A DNA stretch of 64,000 nt from Bacteroides pyogenes (GTDB lineage: Bacteria; Bacteroidota; Bacteroidia; Bacteroidales; Bacteroidaceae): contig NZ_JACIDI010000003.1 of the NCBI RefSeq assembly GCF_014196225.1, forward strand, positions 124,001 through 188,000, written 5' to 3'. How positions within the stretch are numbered: the stretch's first letter is position 1; every line of letters starts with the position of its first letter. Both the position numbers and the translations under genes were made by a program. Below the pieces are notes generated by a model, which was not told the origin of the DNA, searched no databases, and saw only the letters and a list, made by a program, of their open reading frames with translations. Of this stretch, positions 26,711 to 36,314 are shown piece after piece.

Positions 26711-28423
26711 TTATTTTTCCCAGCCCGGGTTTTGGATGAATTTCTTGCAAAGATCCATGTCCCGTTGCGGAATGGGATAGAGCTCGTGCTTACCCTTGGT
26801 GGTGTATCCGGGAGTCGCCGCCGCATAGTTGGGCGATCCGTCGGATGTCCACCATTGTCCGAGCGCCACCGAAGTCTCTTTCACTGTTTCGTAATACACG
26901 CCCCAGCGTATAAGGTCGAGGCGGCGATGCCCTTCAAAAGCCAGTTCGTAAGCGCGTTCCTTATGAATGGCTTCGCGGAAGCTTTCATACGACAGACCTT
27001 CCGGCAGGTCGACCGCCTTGTCTGCTGCCGTCACCGGTTTGCCGTAACCGCGCCGGCGTACCATATTGACCGCCGTATACGCTTCCGCATCGGGAGCTTT
27101 CTTCCATTCGTTGACGGCTTCGGCATAAATCAGCAATACGTCGGCATAACGGAGCAAGTACCAGTTGACGTTCGATTTGTCGTTGTTGATCAGCGCGTTG
27201 CTCTGGGGTACGTATTTCTCGATGTCCCATTTGGCGGGAGTATAATTCTGCTTCTCTTTCTGTTTCTTTTCCGGGTCGAGGTCGGCAGCGGCAGCCGTTT
27301 CTTCCGAATCGTTCTTTCCTTTTGCGTAAAGCGTTTTGCCGGGATTGTAAAGATAGTTGGCAATGGATATGTCACGGCGGAGGTCGCCTTCATTCTTTCG
27401 CCAGTCGAGTACAAAAGTATGCACCACCTTTACGTTGCCCGCGCAACTGCCACGCTTTCCCGCAATGACTGTGGTCTTCACGCCGTTCCATTTGCCAATG
27501 CGTCCGCAGGGGTCCGAAGCTCCTCCCGTGGTAGTGGGAGTGTAGAAGCTGACTTCGAGCAAACTCTCCGTTGCGTCCCATGTGCTACTTCCCGAATTTT
27601 TCCACAATTGTTCGAAGTCGCTCAGCAAACCGTGCTTACCCGATTCGATCAATACTTTGGCTGTGCGTGCGGCGGCTTCCCATTTGCTTTCGTCCTTTAC
27701 GGGATAACCTGCCCAAGTGGCGTATACTTTGGCCAGCAAGCCCAAAGCCGATCCTTTGGAGAAACGGAACTCTTTGTTGACGCGATATGTGTCGTCCGCG
27801 GCATACGGCAGGTTGTCGATGGCGAACTTCAGGTCTTCTTCGATAAACTCGTATACTTTTGCCGGATCTGCCTGCTCGAAAGTTGCAGGCGGCTGTTGAG
27901 ACATTTGGGTGGTGCTCATCAACGCCACATTTCCGTAGCGGCGCACCAGCTCGAAGTAATACAGAGCGCGCAATCCTCTTGCTTCCGCCATATAAATGCG
28001 CGCCAGCACTTTGTCTCCGTCGGAGTAGTTTCCGGCTTTCTGTTCCAGCCCCTCCATGAAGTCGTTGGCATTGTAGATGGCATTGTACAATGTCTTCCAC
28101 GTTTGTTGCACTTCCGCCTGAGTGGTAGGGAAAGAGTTGGTGGGAATGATACGGAAATTCTCGTTCGTGCTTCCTTCCACCTGTGCGATGTCGGTCGCCA
28201 GATTGAAAAGAATAGACATGTTGTATCCATACATGGCGTCGGTCACCATGTTGCGGTATACGCCCAGCAATACGTTCTCGGCTTCCGCCGCGTTTTTCAT
28301 ATAATTCTTTTTGGCAACCTCCGTTTTCGATTCCTCGTCCAGCAAGTCGGAGCAGGAAGAGAAGGAGAGTGTGCAGCAAACAGATAAAATGATGATATAT
28401 AAAATCTTTTTCATTGCGCTCAT
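26711..28423 (-). CDS. SusD/RagB-family glycan-binding lipoprotein
   Basis: This 570-residue protein is an outer-membrane surface lipoprotein: signal peptide then SFSSC (Cys24) followed by SDLLDEES, an acidic stretch of the kind that directs surface exposure. TPR-rich SusD features include NDFMEGLEQ, ARIYMAEARGLRALYYFELVRRYG split by a loop, the LLRYADVLLIYAEAVNEW segment (about 430) and the C-terminal GHRRLDLIRWGVY and ELYPIPQRDMDL. It covers the SusC barrel and binds the oligosaccharide for import. It starts 6 bp after the susC stop, so the two are coupled. ATG 28414 (MKKILYII) is an alternative start. Confidence 0.95.
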   Translation of the reverse strand: MSAMKKILYIIILSVCCTLSFSSCSDLLDEESKTEVAKKNYMKNAAEAENVLLGVYRNMVTDAMYGYNMSILFNLATDIAQVEGSTNENFRIIPTNSFPTTQAEVQQTWKTLYNAIYNANDFMEGLEQKAGNYSDGDKVLARIYMAEARGLRALYYFELVRRYGNVALMSTTQMSQQPPATFEQADPAKVYEFIEEDLKFAIDNLPYAADDTYRVNKEFRFSKGSALGLLAKVYATWAGYPVKDESKWEAAARTAKVLIESGKHGLLSDFEQLWKNSGSSTWDATESLLEVSFYTPTTTGGASDPCGRIGKWNGVKTTVIAGKRGSCAGNVKVVHTFVLDWRKNEGDLRRDISIANYLYNPGKTLYAKGKNDSEETAAAADLDPEKKQKEKQNYTPAKWDIEKYVPQSNALINNDKSNVNWYLLRYADVLLIYAEAVNEWKKAPDAEAYTAVNMVRRRGYGKPVTAADKAVDLPEGLSYESFREAIHKERAYELAFEGHRRLDLIRWGVYYETVKETSVALGQWWTSDGSPNYAAATPGYTTKGKHELYPIPQRDMDLCKKFIQNPGWEK

Positions 28424-28429
28424 TTTATT

Positions 28430-31400
28430 TTAAAATTGAATATCAAGTCCGAAAGTAAATACTTTGCTTCTGGGATAAGCTCCCCAGTCGAGTCCGGGTC
28501 TCATCGGATCCTGGTATCTGCTCACTTCGGGGTCGTAACCGCTGTATCCGGTGAGGCAGAACAAATTCTGTCCGGTGGCGTATACGCGGAGTTTCGATAC
28601 GTAGGCTTTCTTCGTCCATTTGGCCGGAAGCGTATAGCCCAATGTAACATTTTTCAGACGCAGGAACGATCCGTCTTCTACAAAACGCGAATAGACATCG
28701 TTGGTGATGTATCCGTCGAAAGCCGGAACTTTGTTCGAAGCGTTTGTCGGGCTCCAGCGGTCGGCCGCTTCCGCCAGCATATTCCGTCTGCCGCTTCTGG
28801 TTTGCGTAGCATACAGCCGTGTGGCGTTGTAAATGTCGTTTCCGTAGTTAAACTGAAGCATGAAGCTCAAATCCACATTCTTGAACCGGAAACTGTTTGT
28901 GATGCCTCCGAACCATTTCGGCAGCGTATTCCCGATCACGGTACGGTCGGCGGTAGTAATTATGCCGTCGCCGTTCCGGTCTTTGTACTTCACCACACCC
29001 GGTCTTACCCCTTGTGTGTACCGGGTGTTGTCGGTAATTCCTTCGCGCAGCTGTTGTCTGCCTTCGGGGGTTGTGTAGAAATCGGAACTCTGATAGATGC
29101 CGTCGAATTCGTATCCGTAAATCAATCCCAGCGAACGTCCTACGATAGCGATGTAATCGTCTTGCGTGAAATTACTGTCGAATTGAGAACGCGTGGTTCT
29201 GTAATCGGCTCCGGAATCCAGCGCTTTCAGTTCGTTGCGTATCACCGAAAGGTTGAAAGAAGTCTGCCAGTCGAAGTCGCGGGTCCGTATGTTGACACTG
29301 TTCACACTCAGCTCGAATCCTCTGTTCTGAATCTTACCGATATTTTGCATCTGGTCGGAGAATCCTGTAACATGCGCCAGCGATTGCGACAACAGGAGGT
29401 CTTTGGTGTCTTTTATAAAGAAATCCGCAGTAACATTCAGGCGATTGTCGAGGAAGCCCAGATCGAAACCTAAATTGACTGTGGAAGAACCTTCCCATTT
29501 CAGGTTCCGGTTCTTGATTTGCTTCGGAGTCAATACCGTCATGGTAGTGCTTCCCGAGCCGTACTTGCTCGGCTCGTACAAATCGAGCGAAAGGAAACTC
29601 GGAATAGCGTCGTTTCCTACCGTACCCCAACCCAACCGAAGTTTGAAGTTAGAGATCCATTTCACCGGTTTCATGAACGCTTCTTCCGAAACACGCCAGG
29701 CAGCGGAGAAGGACGGAAAGTATCCCCATTTGTTTTTCTTTGAGAATACGGTAGAACCGTCGGCACGAAACGTTGCCGTCAGGAGATAGCGGTTGTTATA
29801 GTTGTAATTGCCTCGGGCAAAGAACGAAAGCAATGTTTTCTCACCGAAGCCGGTATCTACTTTGCTCGGCGTGGCTCCTATGCCCAGATTGTCGTTTCCG
29901 AGATTATCGAACGGGAAATCCATCGCCTGCCCCAGCAGATATTCGTTGCTCCGGTAAGAGATTTCCTGTCCCAGCATCACGTCGTATTGATGCTTCTTGA
30001 TTTTTTGTTTCCAAGTCAGGTTGTTGTAGTTCGTCCAACGCACATCGCGTCCCATTTGAGTCTGTCCGTAAGGTTTTTGTCCGTTACGGAACGCTTCTTT
30101 CGAACCGTTTTTGTAGAAAACGTTCACGCGGCTGTTGGTAGTGTTGTATGTTCCGGCTGTCTTGAAAGTCAGCCCTTTTCTGATTTGCCATGTCAATGCG
30201 AGATTGCCCGACCACATTTCCGCACGTTTCGTGTTCGTCACCGATTCGGTTTGTACCACCGGATTCACCTGAGCAAGGCTTGTTCCGTCTTCGAGCATCT
30301 CAGGGTCGATGGCCGAGTTCAGCAGGGTGGCGTCATCGATCTTTAATCCTCCCGTAGGACGCGCACTCAGAATTTGAGCCAGCATGTTGAACCGTCCGTT
30401 GTCTGCCGAAGTGCCCGCTCCTTCTCTGAACGTATTGGCGTAATTGATGGTAGCGTCCATCGAAAGCTGCTTGGTTATCTTCTGATTAATCCGGAACTTG
30501 GCGGTAGTTTTATCGAATCCGCTGTTGTTGAAAATTCCGTTTTCGGCATATCGTGAGAAAGAGAGCGCGTATTTGGTATCTTCGCTTCCTCCGTTGACGG
30601 CTATGTTGTGATCTTGCGACCAGGTGGGATTGAAAGTCTCGTCCTGCCAGTTTATCCCTTTCACACCCGTATAATCGTCGAGCGATTGATAAATATAAGG
30701 CGTGCCGTTGTCGTCGTTACCCGGTTTATAATACGTGTCTTTGTATTTCTCGTTCACTTCGCCCTGCAACCTGACAAACTCGTAGGGAGAGAGCAGGTCG
30801 AGTGTTTTTGAAATCTTACGGTAACTGGCCGAACCGTTGTAAGTGATGGACGGTTTGCCTGCTTTTCCCGATTTGGTGGTGACCATGACTACCCCGTTGG
30901 CGGCACGGGCTCCGTAGATGGCGGCGGAAGATGCGTCTTTCAGAATTTCGATCGATTCGATGTCCGAGTTGGCTAGATAATCGATGTTGCTTACTTGAAA
31001 TCCGTCTACGATATATAAAGGAGTAGCGTCGCCGGTCAATGTTCCCACACCGCGCACATTGATGTTAAACCCCGAACCCGGAGTTCCGTCCGTCTGCGTG
31101 ATTTGCACGCCGGCTATCTGTCCTCCCAAAGCTTCCACTACAGAACCGGTTTTAAAGCCTTCGATGTTTTTCGAAGCGACCGAAGCGACCGAGCCGGTCA
31201 GATCGCCGCGTTTCATCGAACCATATCCTACGACGACCACTTCGTCGAGTGTCTTGCTGTCGGGTTCCAGCTTCACTTTGATGGGTTGCCCTGTGTATTT
31301 AATTTCCTGTGGCTTGTATCCGATGTAAGAGATGACGATTACCGCTCCCTTTTTTACTTTCGGCATTGTAAAGTTTCCGTCGAAATCGGTGATGGTGCCC

Positions 31401-31573
31401 GAAGTGGTCTGCCCTTTTATCATGATGGTAGCTCCGATAAGGGGCATATCGGTTTCATCGAGCACTACTCCTTTGGCTGTGCTTTGAGCATAGAGACCGA
31501 TAGTCATGATGAGTGCCAGGAGGGTTATAAACCCTCTTTGGCTTATTGTTTTTATATTTGAAATATTATGCAT
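28430..31573 (-). CDS. SusC/RagA-family TonB-linked outer membrane transporter
   Basis: This 1047-residue protein has a signal peptide ending in GLYAQ, a CarboxypepD_reg domain (about 33-105: KGVVLDETDMPLIGATIMIK), a TonB-box-like DEVVVVGYGSMKR (about 113), a plug domain with VEALGGQIAGVQI, PLYIVDGF and SIEILKDASSAAIYGARAAN, and a 22-strand barrel ending in KVFTFGLDIQF with terminal Phe. It imports oligosaccharides through the outer membrane with SusD as lid. It follows the glycan-binding protein gene at 25 bp. Substrate specificity, probably heparan sulfate fragments, is inferred from the lyases around it. Confidence 0.96.
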   Translation of the reverse strand: MHNISNIKTISQRGFITLLALIMTIGLYAQSTAKGVVLDETDMPLIGATIMIKGQTTSGTITDFDGNFTMPKVKKGAVIVISYIGYKPQEIKYTGQPIKVKLEPDSKTLDEVVVVGYGSMKRGDLTGSVASVASKNIEGFKTGSVVEALGGQIAGVQITQTDGTPGSGFNINVRGVGTLTGDATPLYIVDGFQVSNIDYLANSDIESIEILKDASSAAIYGARAANGVVMVTTKSGKAGKPSITYNGSASYRKISKTLDLLSPYEFVRLQGEVNEKYKDTYYKPGNDDNGTPYIYQSLDDYTGVKGINWQDETFNPTWSQDHNIAVNGGSEDTKYALSFSRYAENGIFNNSGFDKTTAKFRINQKITKQLSMDATINYANTFREGAGTSADNGRFNMLAQILSARPTGGLKIDDATLLNSAIDPEMLEDGTSLAQVNPVVQTESVTNTKRAEMWSGNLALTWQIRKGLTFKTAGTYNTTNSRVNVFYKNGSKEAFRNGQKPYGQTQMGRDVRWTNYNNLTWKQKIKKHQYDVMLGQEISYRSNEYLLGQAMDFPFDNLGNDNLGIGATPSKVDTGFGEKTLLSFFARGNYNYNNRYLLTATFRADGSTVFSKKNKWGYFPSFSAAWRVSEEAFMKPVKWISNFKLRLGWGTVGNDAIPSFLSLDLYEPSKYGSGSTTMTVLTPKQIKNRNLKWEGSSTVNLGFDLGFLDNRLNVTADFFIKDTKDLLLSQSLAHVTGFSDQMQNIGKIQNRGFELSVNSVNIRTRDFDWQTSFNLSVIRNELKALDSGADYRTTRSQFDSNFTQDDYIAIVGRSLGLIYGYEFDGIYQSSDFYTTPEGRQQLREGITDNTRYTQGVRPGVVKYKDRNGDGIITTADRTVIGNTLPKWFGGITNSFRFKNVDLSFMLQFNYGNDIYNATRLYATQTRSGRRNMLAEAADRWSPTNASNKVPAFDGYITNDVYSRFVEDGSFLRLKNVTLGYTLPAKWTKKAYVSKLRVYATGQNLFCLTGYSGYDPEVSRYQDPMRPGLDWGAYPRSKVFTFGLDIQF

Positions 31574-31598
31574 ACTTTTTAGATTAGTGCGTTACATA

Positions 31599-33743
31599 TT
31601 AAAACTTTGTATCCAGCCAAATCACTACCGGGAAATGCTTGTTGGGGTTTTTGCTGTCGTCGCAGTCTTTTATCCCTTTCGTCGAGAAGGGAATTTGTCC
31701 GAACAGCAATCCGTTTGCATACTCTCCGTCGGCAGTCCACTTTTCGGGGTTTACCACAATGGTGAAGTTGTTGCTATTATCCACATAAGCCAAAGGTTTG
31801 GTCAGATCGCTCTTGTTTGTGAAATAAGAAAGCGGGTCTTTGCTTCCGGTCTTCGATTCGTCTCCGTTGAAATAGTTGCTCCACAATTTGAACAGGAAAG
31901 AATCTTTGTCTTTAGGCTGCCCTTTCTTATGGGAACCTTTAATCGGATAATAATTGAACGAACGGCGGTAATCCATCACGAAATCCGGTGTGACAGTCGT
32001 TCCTTTTACGGTCGGCGCTACCGAAACGGTCTTTTGTTTAGGATTTGCTTGAATCACAAAAGGAGTATACTCTACAAGTATTCCGCTCAACTCTTGCGCA
32101 AAGTTGAAGAATACCGGCTGAGTGACAGAAACAGCCGCTTTTCCTTCTCCGGCGGTAGCGGTTACTAAAACAGCTCCTGTTTGAGAGGCTTTCAAACCTG
32201 CTAATGTTATTTCTCCGGTTTCGGGATCGATAGTCGTTCCCGCAGCCTGATGTATGGGCGTAATGCTCCAGAGAAGTTTAACTTTTGCGTCTGTTTTTAC
32301 AGGTTTGGGGTGTACACTGCTCAGCTTACCTCCGGCTTCTACCCTGAACTGGTCGGCATACTTCTCTTCCGGTGTAAGCCCTATATTGTTTCCGTAGCGG
32401 AAGTATGTGAAGAAGTTCGGATTCTCTTTGACGGAGAGAGTGAACGTTGCGACGGCAGGATGTTCGGGATCGCTCTTCGGGTTGGTGGCCTTTACCTTGA
32501 TGGTGTAATTGCCCAAAGGAATATCATTGCCGTGTTTTACTCTGATTGTCCCGTCCACTTCCAAAGTCAGTGCGCTTTCCAGTTTAGGGTCCGGTTCGAC
32601 AAACTCGAACTTCACTTCGTCGCCTTTGAAGCCGGCATTGGGCTTTATTTCCGTTTCCACAGCCTGTACGCATTCTGTGTCGGGATATCCGAAGTCGGTA
32701 ATGGGCGCGATGAAATCGACGACTTCGAGTGTAAACACGTTTGTGAAGTCTACCCCTTCCTTATCGTAATCATTGGCTACATGGACGCTTACAACGAACT
32801 TCTCTTTCGCTTTGAATCCGTGGTTCGCCGCAACGGACAATACGCCGGACTTGGAGTCGATAGTAATTTTATCGGTAGCGGGCATGATACTCTTGATGGA
32901 ATATGCGATGCCTTCCGGTGAACCTTTCAGAGTAGGAGCGTTGCTTGTGAAGGTTGTCTGACCGCTTTGGGGTGTTTCTTCCTCTATCTTTCCGTTGTCG
33001 GGATAATACTTCAGCTCCAGCGGTTTGGAAGTGATATTGATTTCCACTGCATTCTCGAATATTCCTTCATCTTCTCCGGTCGCTCCCGTAGTAAGTTTCA
33101 GCGCCAGCACATAGATTCCGGGCACCAATTTGGGATTTCCTTTCAGAATGGAAATCTCGCCTGTTTGAGAAATAGCGAAGCAATCGGAATATTCGCTTTG
33201 GGCTATCTCGTATTTGCGGATTGATACGTGGTTTCCGTCTGTTTTGACCTGAGCCGTGGGAAGTGCCGTTTCGCTGTTCGGATCTGCTACGTCGGCATAT
33301 TCTGCCTGAAGCTTGTTCGGTTCCACTGTGATTCCGTCCGGTACGGCTTTCATCATATTTACTTGTACGATGTCTTTAAACTGATACGTTTTTCCGTTCG
33401 AAACACAGGAAATGCTCAGGCTGTATATTCCTATCGGAGTATCTTTTTTACTTGAAACGGAGATTGCTCCGGTAGCCGGGTCGATACTGAATTGTTCACC
33501 GTTCACCGTTTCTCCGTTTAGGGTGATGCCGGTGATGGAAAAATCGGACGGAGCATTGCCTTTATACGTAGGGCTGCCGATTACTCCGCTCATGGATGGC
33601 CCGATGTCGGTCATTCCGGAATAATAAATGATAAAGCCGGTTTCGTCGGTGGTTTCGGTATCGGAGCAGGAAACGCCCGCTACAGATACAAGTATCACCG
33701 TCAGAAAGGCTAATAAACTTGAAGATAACTGTCTTAGCTTCAT
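31599..33743 (-). CDS. Surface glycan-binding protein of the PUL (multi-domain lipoprotein)
   Basis: This 714-residue lipoprotein has lipobox VAGVSC (Cys26) followed by SDTETTDE, again an acidic surface-export pattern. The N-terminal 460 residues are a string of Ig/cadherin-like beta modules, each with a phrase like FSIDPATGAISV, FAISQTGEISIL, ITIDSKSGVLSV or LEVDGTIRVKHG followed by a GxY strand. The C-terminal 200 residues (about 500-714) form a distinct domain with DPETGEITL and a final FPVVIWLDTKF. It lies between the surface PL12 and SusC genes, as the glycan-binding protein BT4661 does in B. thetaiotaomicron (from memory). It presumably holds heparan chains at the cell surface. Confidence 0.82.
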   Translation of the reverse strand: MKLRQLSSSLLAFLTVILVSVAGVSCSDTETTDETGFIIYYSGMTDIGPSMSGVIGSPTYKGNAPSDFSITGITLNGETVNGEQFSIDPATGAISVSSKKDTPIGIYSLSISCVSNGKTYQFKDIVQVNMMKAVPDGITVEPNKLQAEYADVADPNSETALPTAQVKTDGNHVSIRKYEIAQSEYSDCFAISQTGEISILKGNPKLVPGIYVLALKLTTGATGEDEGIFENAVEINITSKPLELKYYPDNGKIEEETPQSGQTTFTSNAPTLKGSPEGIAYSIKSIMPATDKITIDSKSGVLSVAANHGFKAKEKFVVSVHVANDYDKEGVDFTNVFTLEVVDFIAPITDFGYPDTECVQAVETEIKPNAGFKGDEVKFEFVEPDPKLESALTLEVDGTIRVKHGNDIPLGNYTIKVKATNPKSDPEHPAVATFTLSVKENPNFFTYFRYGNNIGLTPEEKYADQFRVEAGGKLSSVHPKPVKTDAKVKLLWSITPIHQAAGTTIDPETGEITLAGLKASQTGAVLVTATAGEGKAAVSVTQPVFFNFAQELSGILVEYTPFVIQANPKQKTVSVAPTVKGTTVTPDFVMDYRRSFNYYPIKGSHKKGQPKDKDSFLFKLWSNYFNGDESKTGSKDPLSYFTNKSDLTKPLAYVDNSNNFTIVVNPEKWTADGEYANGLLFGQIPFSTKGIKDCDDSKNPNKHFPVVIWLDTKF

Positions 33744-33780
33744 TGTTGTTGAATATTAGATGATTAATGATGTTCGCAAA

Positions 33781-35865
33781 TTATAAGGTATATGCCAGAT
33801 TATATTTCTTTCCGTTGACGGTAACTTCGACGGAAGAGCCCTCGGCTTTGTATTCTTCTGTAAACTTTGCCGTGACGGTTGCCGTTTCGGCAATGCCTTC
33901 GACGGGAAGGAGTACGGTGATGTAACGTGCGGTCTTGTCGGTTGCCTTTTTTATATCGACGGAATATGCCCGGCGTGTGGTGTATTTTCCGTCGACAGCA
34001 TAAGAAACACGGCTTTCAAACGGTACGCAGGTCAGCGGAGAGTCGCTGAAAGTGCGAACCAGCAGGTTGTTTCCGTCCGTAAAAGCTGTGTGCGCACCAT
34101 TGGCAGGCTGGTCGACAACTACTTCGCTTTCGTTTCCTTCGAGTAGGTTGAAATTCAGGTTCACTGTTCCCGAAGCGTTCCCTATCCCTTCGTCTATCAG
34201 TACGAAAAACTTTTTGTCGACAAAGAAGATGGCGCGGCGGTGGGTTAAGTCCGAATACCCTGCATTTTCGGTGACAATCAGCTCATTGCTTCCTTCTTCC
34301 GATTTCAGCAAACGCCCATCGGCATGCGTGATGTTTTTTCCATCCAATGTCAGTGTATTGTGTACCTTAGTCTGGCGAAACCATTTGCGCAGCTCATTGG
34401 CGGCAGAATTGCCCGAATAGCTGCACACGCCTGCATCGGGGAAGAAGTTCCGGCCGTTGTGATAGAGCTCGAATGTCCCGTTGTCGGGCTGGTTGTGGCT
34501 GTATAATTTCAGATTGTCTTCGGATGTCTTGGCATTGTTGCTGTGGATAAGCATGGTAGACGATTCGTCCCATCCGTTACGCATCACATAAAATCCGGCA
34601 CGGTCGAACAGTTTCATACGGGTGTCGGGCGCGGAGCCTTGCGGGTAGACCATGTAACGCAGGTCTTTATTGGTGGGGAACATTTCCAGATAGCGCTTGA
34701 AGTTGCGTGTCAATACACTGCGTGTCCAGTTGCTTTTCCACGAATCGTTGAACGCCGGCACGCAATATTCTTTGCTTTTGGCATTGAAGAATGTAGGGTA
34801 GGTGAAGTGAATTACGGTTTCGGCGGCTTTCTCCAACGATTCGCTTAAGTTGGCGGGGAGTTTGCTTCGCAGGTTGTTCGCTTCCGCCAGCTTCATTGCG
34901 CTGTAAAAGTCGGCAAGCGTACTGATATGGTAATGAAGCGAGAGTTCGATGTGCATTCCGTCGCTTAAAAACTGTTTGCCGGCTTGTTGACTGAGGATGC
35001 CGAAACCTTCTTCCATCCAGCTTGCGGCATTTTTGAATTCCGGAAACAATGTTCCGGCGTATGCCAATGCGTTGGCTTGGGAGATGAGGATATTCCCTTC
35101 GCTTTTGTAGGGGTATTGTTTTAGAAAATCGGCATGGCGGGCAAAGTTTACTAAAAACACGGAGAGCCATTGCGGTGTGAAGTGAACGGAGTTTTTATAA
35201 TATTCGAACAGTTCCACTTGGTCGGAGATGCGTGCGGCGACCTGTAGTTGCCACCATGTGGTCGTGTTCGGCCCCGTTGCGGGTATCGGATTTTGCTTAA
35301 GCCAGTCGGTGTATACATTGATCCACGATTGGATGTATTTCTCATCTGCGGTGACACGGTATACCTTGGCTTGGGGGATGAACCACTGATGGCGGTGAAG
35401 TTGTTTTTGATATTCGTCGCTGGCATTTTGAGGCACGAATGCCCAGTCTATTTTGCCTTCTTTTTCTAGCGAATATGGCTTTTTCGACTCTGAGTCTTCG
35501 TAGAAATTGTTGACGAAAAAGCGTGATTTATCCATTGCGTAATCGGCTTTCAGGCGGTCATCGCTCGATACCGTGACATTAAACAGCGAGAGGGAAGGGT
35601 TGGTCACATGGTTGCGCAGGCGATAATAGTTTAGCAGTTCTTGCGTCGCAAAATAAAGTTCTCCCGACTCATAATGTGCTTTGACTTTTTCCAGACCTGT
35701 ACGATTGAGGTCTATTACATCGAAAAGTTTCGAGTCTATTACGCTGTCGGGATACGGTTGTGGAATAGTAAACGAACCATTCCCTCCGGTAAAGGGTTCG
35801 TCGTCATTTTCCGTGCATCCGGTCAATGTGAATAATGCGAATAAGCAAAAAATGATGTTCTTCAT
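33781..35865 (-). CDS. PL12-family heparinase III-like lyase, surface lipoprotein
   Basis: This 694-residue lyase has lipobox LTGC (Cys17) and the acidic stretch TENDDEPF, so it is predicted on the cell surface, unlike its paralogue at 23031. The toroid has IDWAFVPQNASDEYQKQLHR (about 136), ISDQVELFEYY and HIELSLHYHISTL; the beta-sandwich has HNQPDNGTFELYHNGRNFFPDAG and HNTLTLDGKNITHADG as separate motifs. It would make the first cuts in heparan chains so that SusCD can import fragments. It is the first gene of the PUL operon, 37 bp before the glycan-binding protein gene, with a promoter-like element 45 bp upstream. Counterpart, from memory: BT4662. Confidence 0.9.
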   Translation of the reverse strand: MKNIIFCLFALFTLTGCTENDDEPFTGGNGSFTIPQPYPDSVIDSKLFDVIDLNRTGLEKVKAHYESGELYFATQELLNYYRLRNHVTNPSLSLFNVTVSSDDRLKADYAMDKSRFFVNNFYEDSESKKPYSLEKEGKIDWAFVPQNASDEYQKQLHRHQWFIPQAKVYRVTADEKYIQSWINVYTDWLKQNPIPATGPNTTTWWQLQVAARISDQVELFEYYKNSVHFTPQWLSVFLVNFARHADFLKQYPYKSEGNILISQANALAYAGTLFPEFKNAASWMEEGFGILSQQAGKQFLSDGMHIELSLHYHISTLADFYSAMKLAEANNLRSKLPANLSESLEKAAETVIHFTYPTFFNAKSKEYCVPAFNDSWKSNWTRSVLTRNFKRYLEMFPTNKDLRYMVYPQGSAPDTRMKLFDRAGFYVMRNGWDESSTMLIHSNNAKTSEDNLKLYSHNQPDNGTFELYHNGRNFFPDAGVCSYSGNSAANELRKWFRQTKVHNTLTLDGKNITHADGRLLKSEEGSNELIVTENAGYSDLTHRRAIFFVDKKFFVLIDEGIGNASGTVNLNFNLLEGNESEVVVDQPANGAHTAFTDGNNLLVRTFSDSPLTCVPFESRVSYAVDGKYTTRRAYSVDIKKATDKTARYITVLLPVEGIAETATVTAKFTEEYKAEGSSVEVTVNGKKYNLAYTL

Positions 35866-35909
35866 ACTTCTTTCGATTAGAATTGAATGATAAAATTGTC
35901 TATTGTTCG

Positions 35910-35917
35910 CAAAATTA
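35910..35917 (-). promoter_or_regulatory. Candidate -7 element of the PUL operon
   Basis: On the - strand this reads TAATTTTG, matching TAnnTTTG, 45 bp before the start of the surface PL12 gene. The -33 region is a poor match (GTTG near 35931), as is common for promoters that need an activator. Confidence 0.5.
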
Positions 35918-35987
35918 CTGCAATTCGTCGCAACTCTCTTCCAGCACTGTTTACGGTTTGTTTAAATATGATTTTATGATATTAATC

Positions 35988-36018
35988 TTGTTGAATTTGA
36001 TATCAGGTTTGTTGAATT
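35988..36018. promoter_or_regulatory. Phased direct repeat, candidate binding site of the hybrid regulator
   Basis: TTGTTGAATT occurs at 35988-35997 and 36009-36018, exactly 21 bp apart (two helical turns), about 70-110 bp upstream of the PUL -7 element. AraC-type domains bind direct repeats with about this phasing, and the PUL regulator has an AraC domain. Assignment is inference. Confidence 0.4.
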
Positions 36019-36314
36019 ACCTTTTATGTGTTTGCTGACTTACCGCATTGAACAAAACGCTGTGTCGGCGATCGGATGCGAACGGTCGTGGAAATACGGC
36101 GGATTTCTTTTTCTGCCTAAAAAATATTTGTGTTTAGAAAGGAGGGTACTGAAAAAGTTCCCGTTTTGTGAGAGCCATTGTAATTTTGCTTGTAAGTTAT
36201 AAGTAAGAGACGTTTTTCTACGTCTTTTATGCGCTGTATAATATCGATTTTAGAGTTTTACTCTATATACTTAATATTGAGACTGAAACTTTTAATGCAG
36301 TATTAAATACTTTT

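Larger units (their letters stand above)
35866..36314. other. 450-bp regulatory gap between the PUL operon and its regulator gene
   Basis: Both flanking genes read leftwards. The gap carries the -7 element at 35910-35917 and the phased repeat at 35988-36018 near the operon; the regulator's 3' side (36150-36314) is AT-rich with no clear hairpin. No coding frame is convincing. Confidence 0.6.

Noticed and set aside
26732..28387. Long open frame on the + strand opposite susD (551 codons)
   Set aside because: Shadow of a confidently identified gene; the amino-acid pattern (Arg/Phe/Val-rich, no motifs) is typical of antisense translation.
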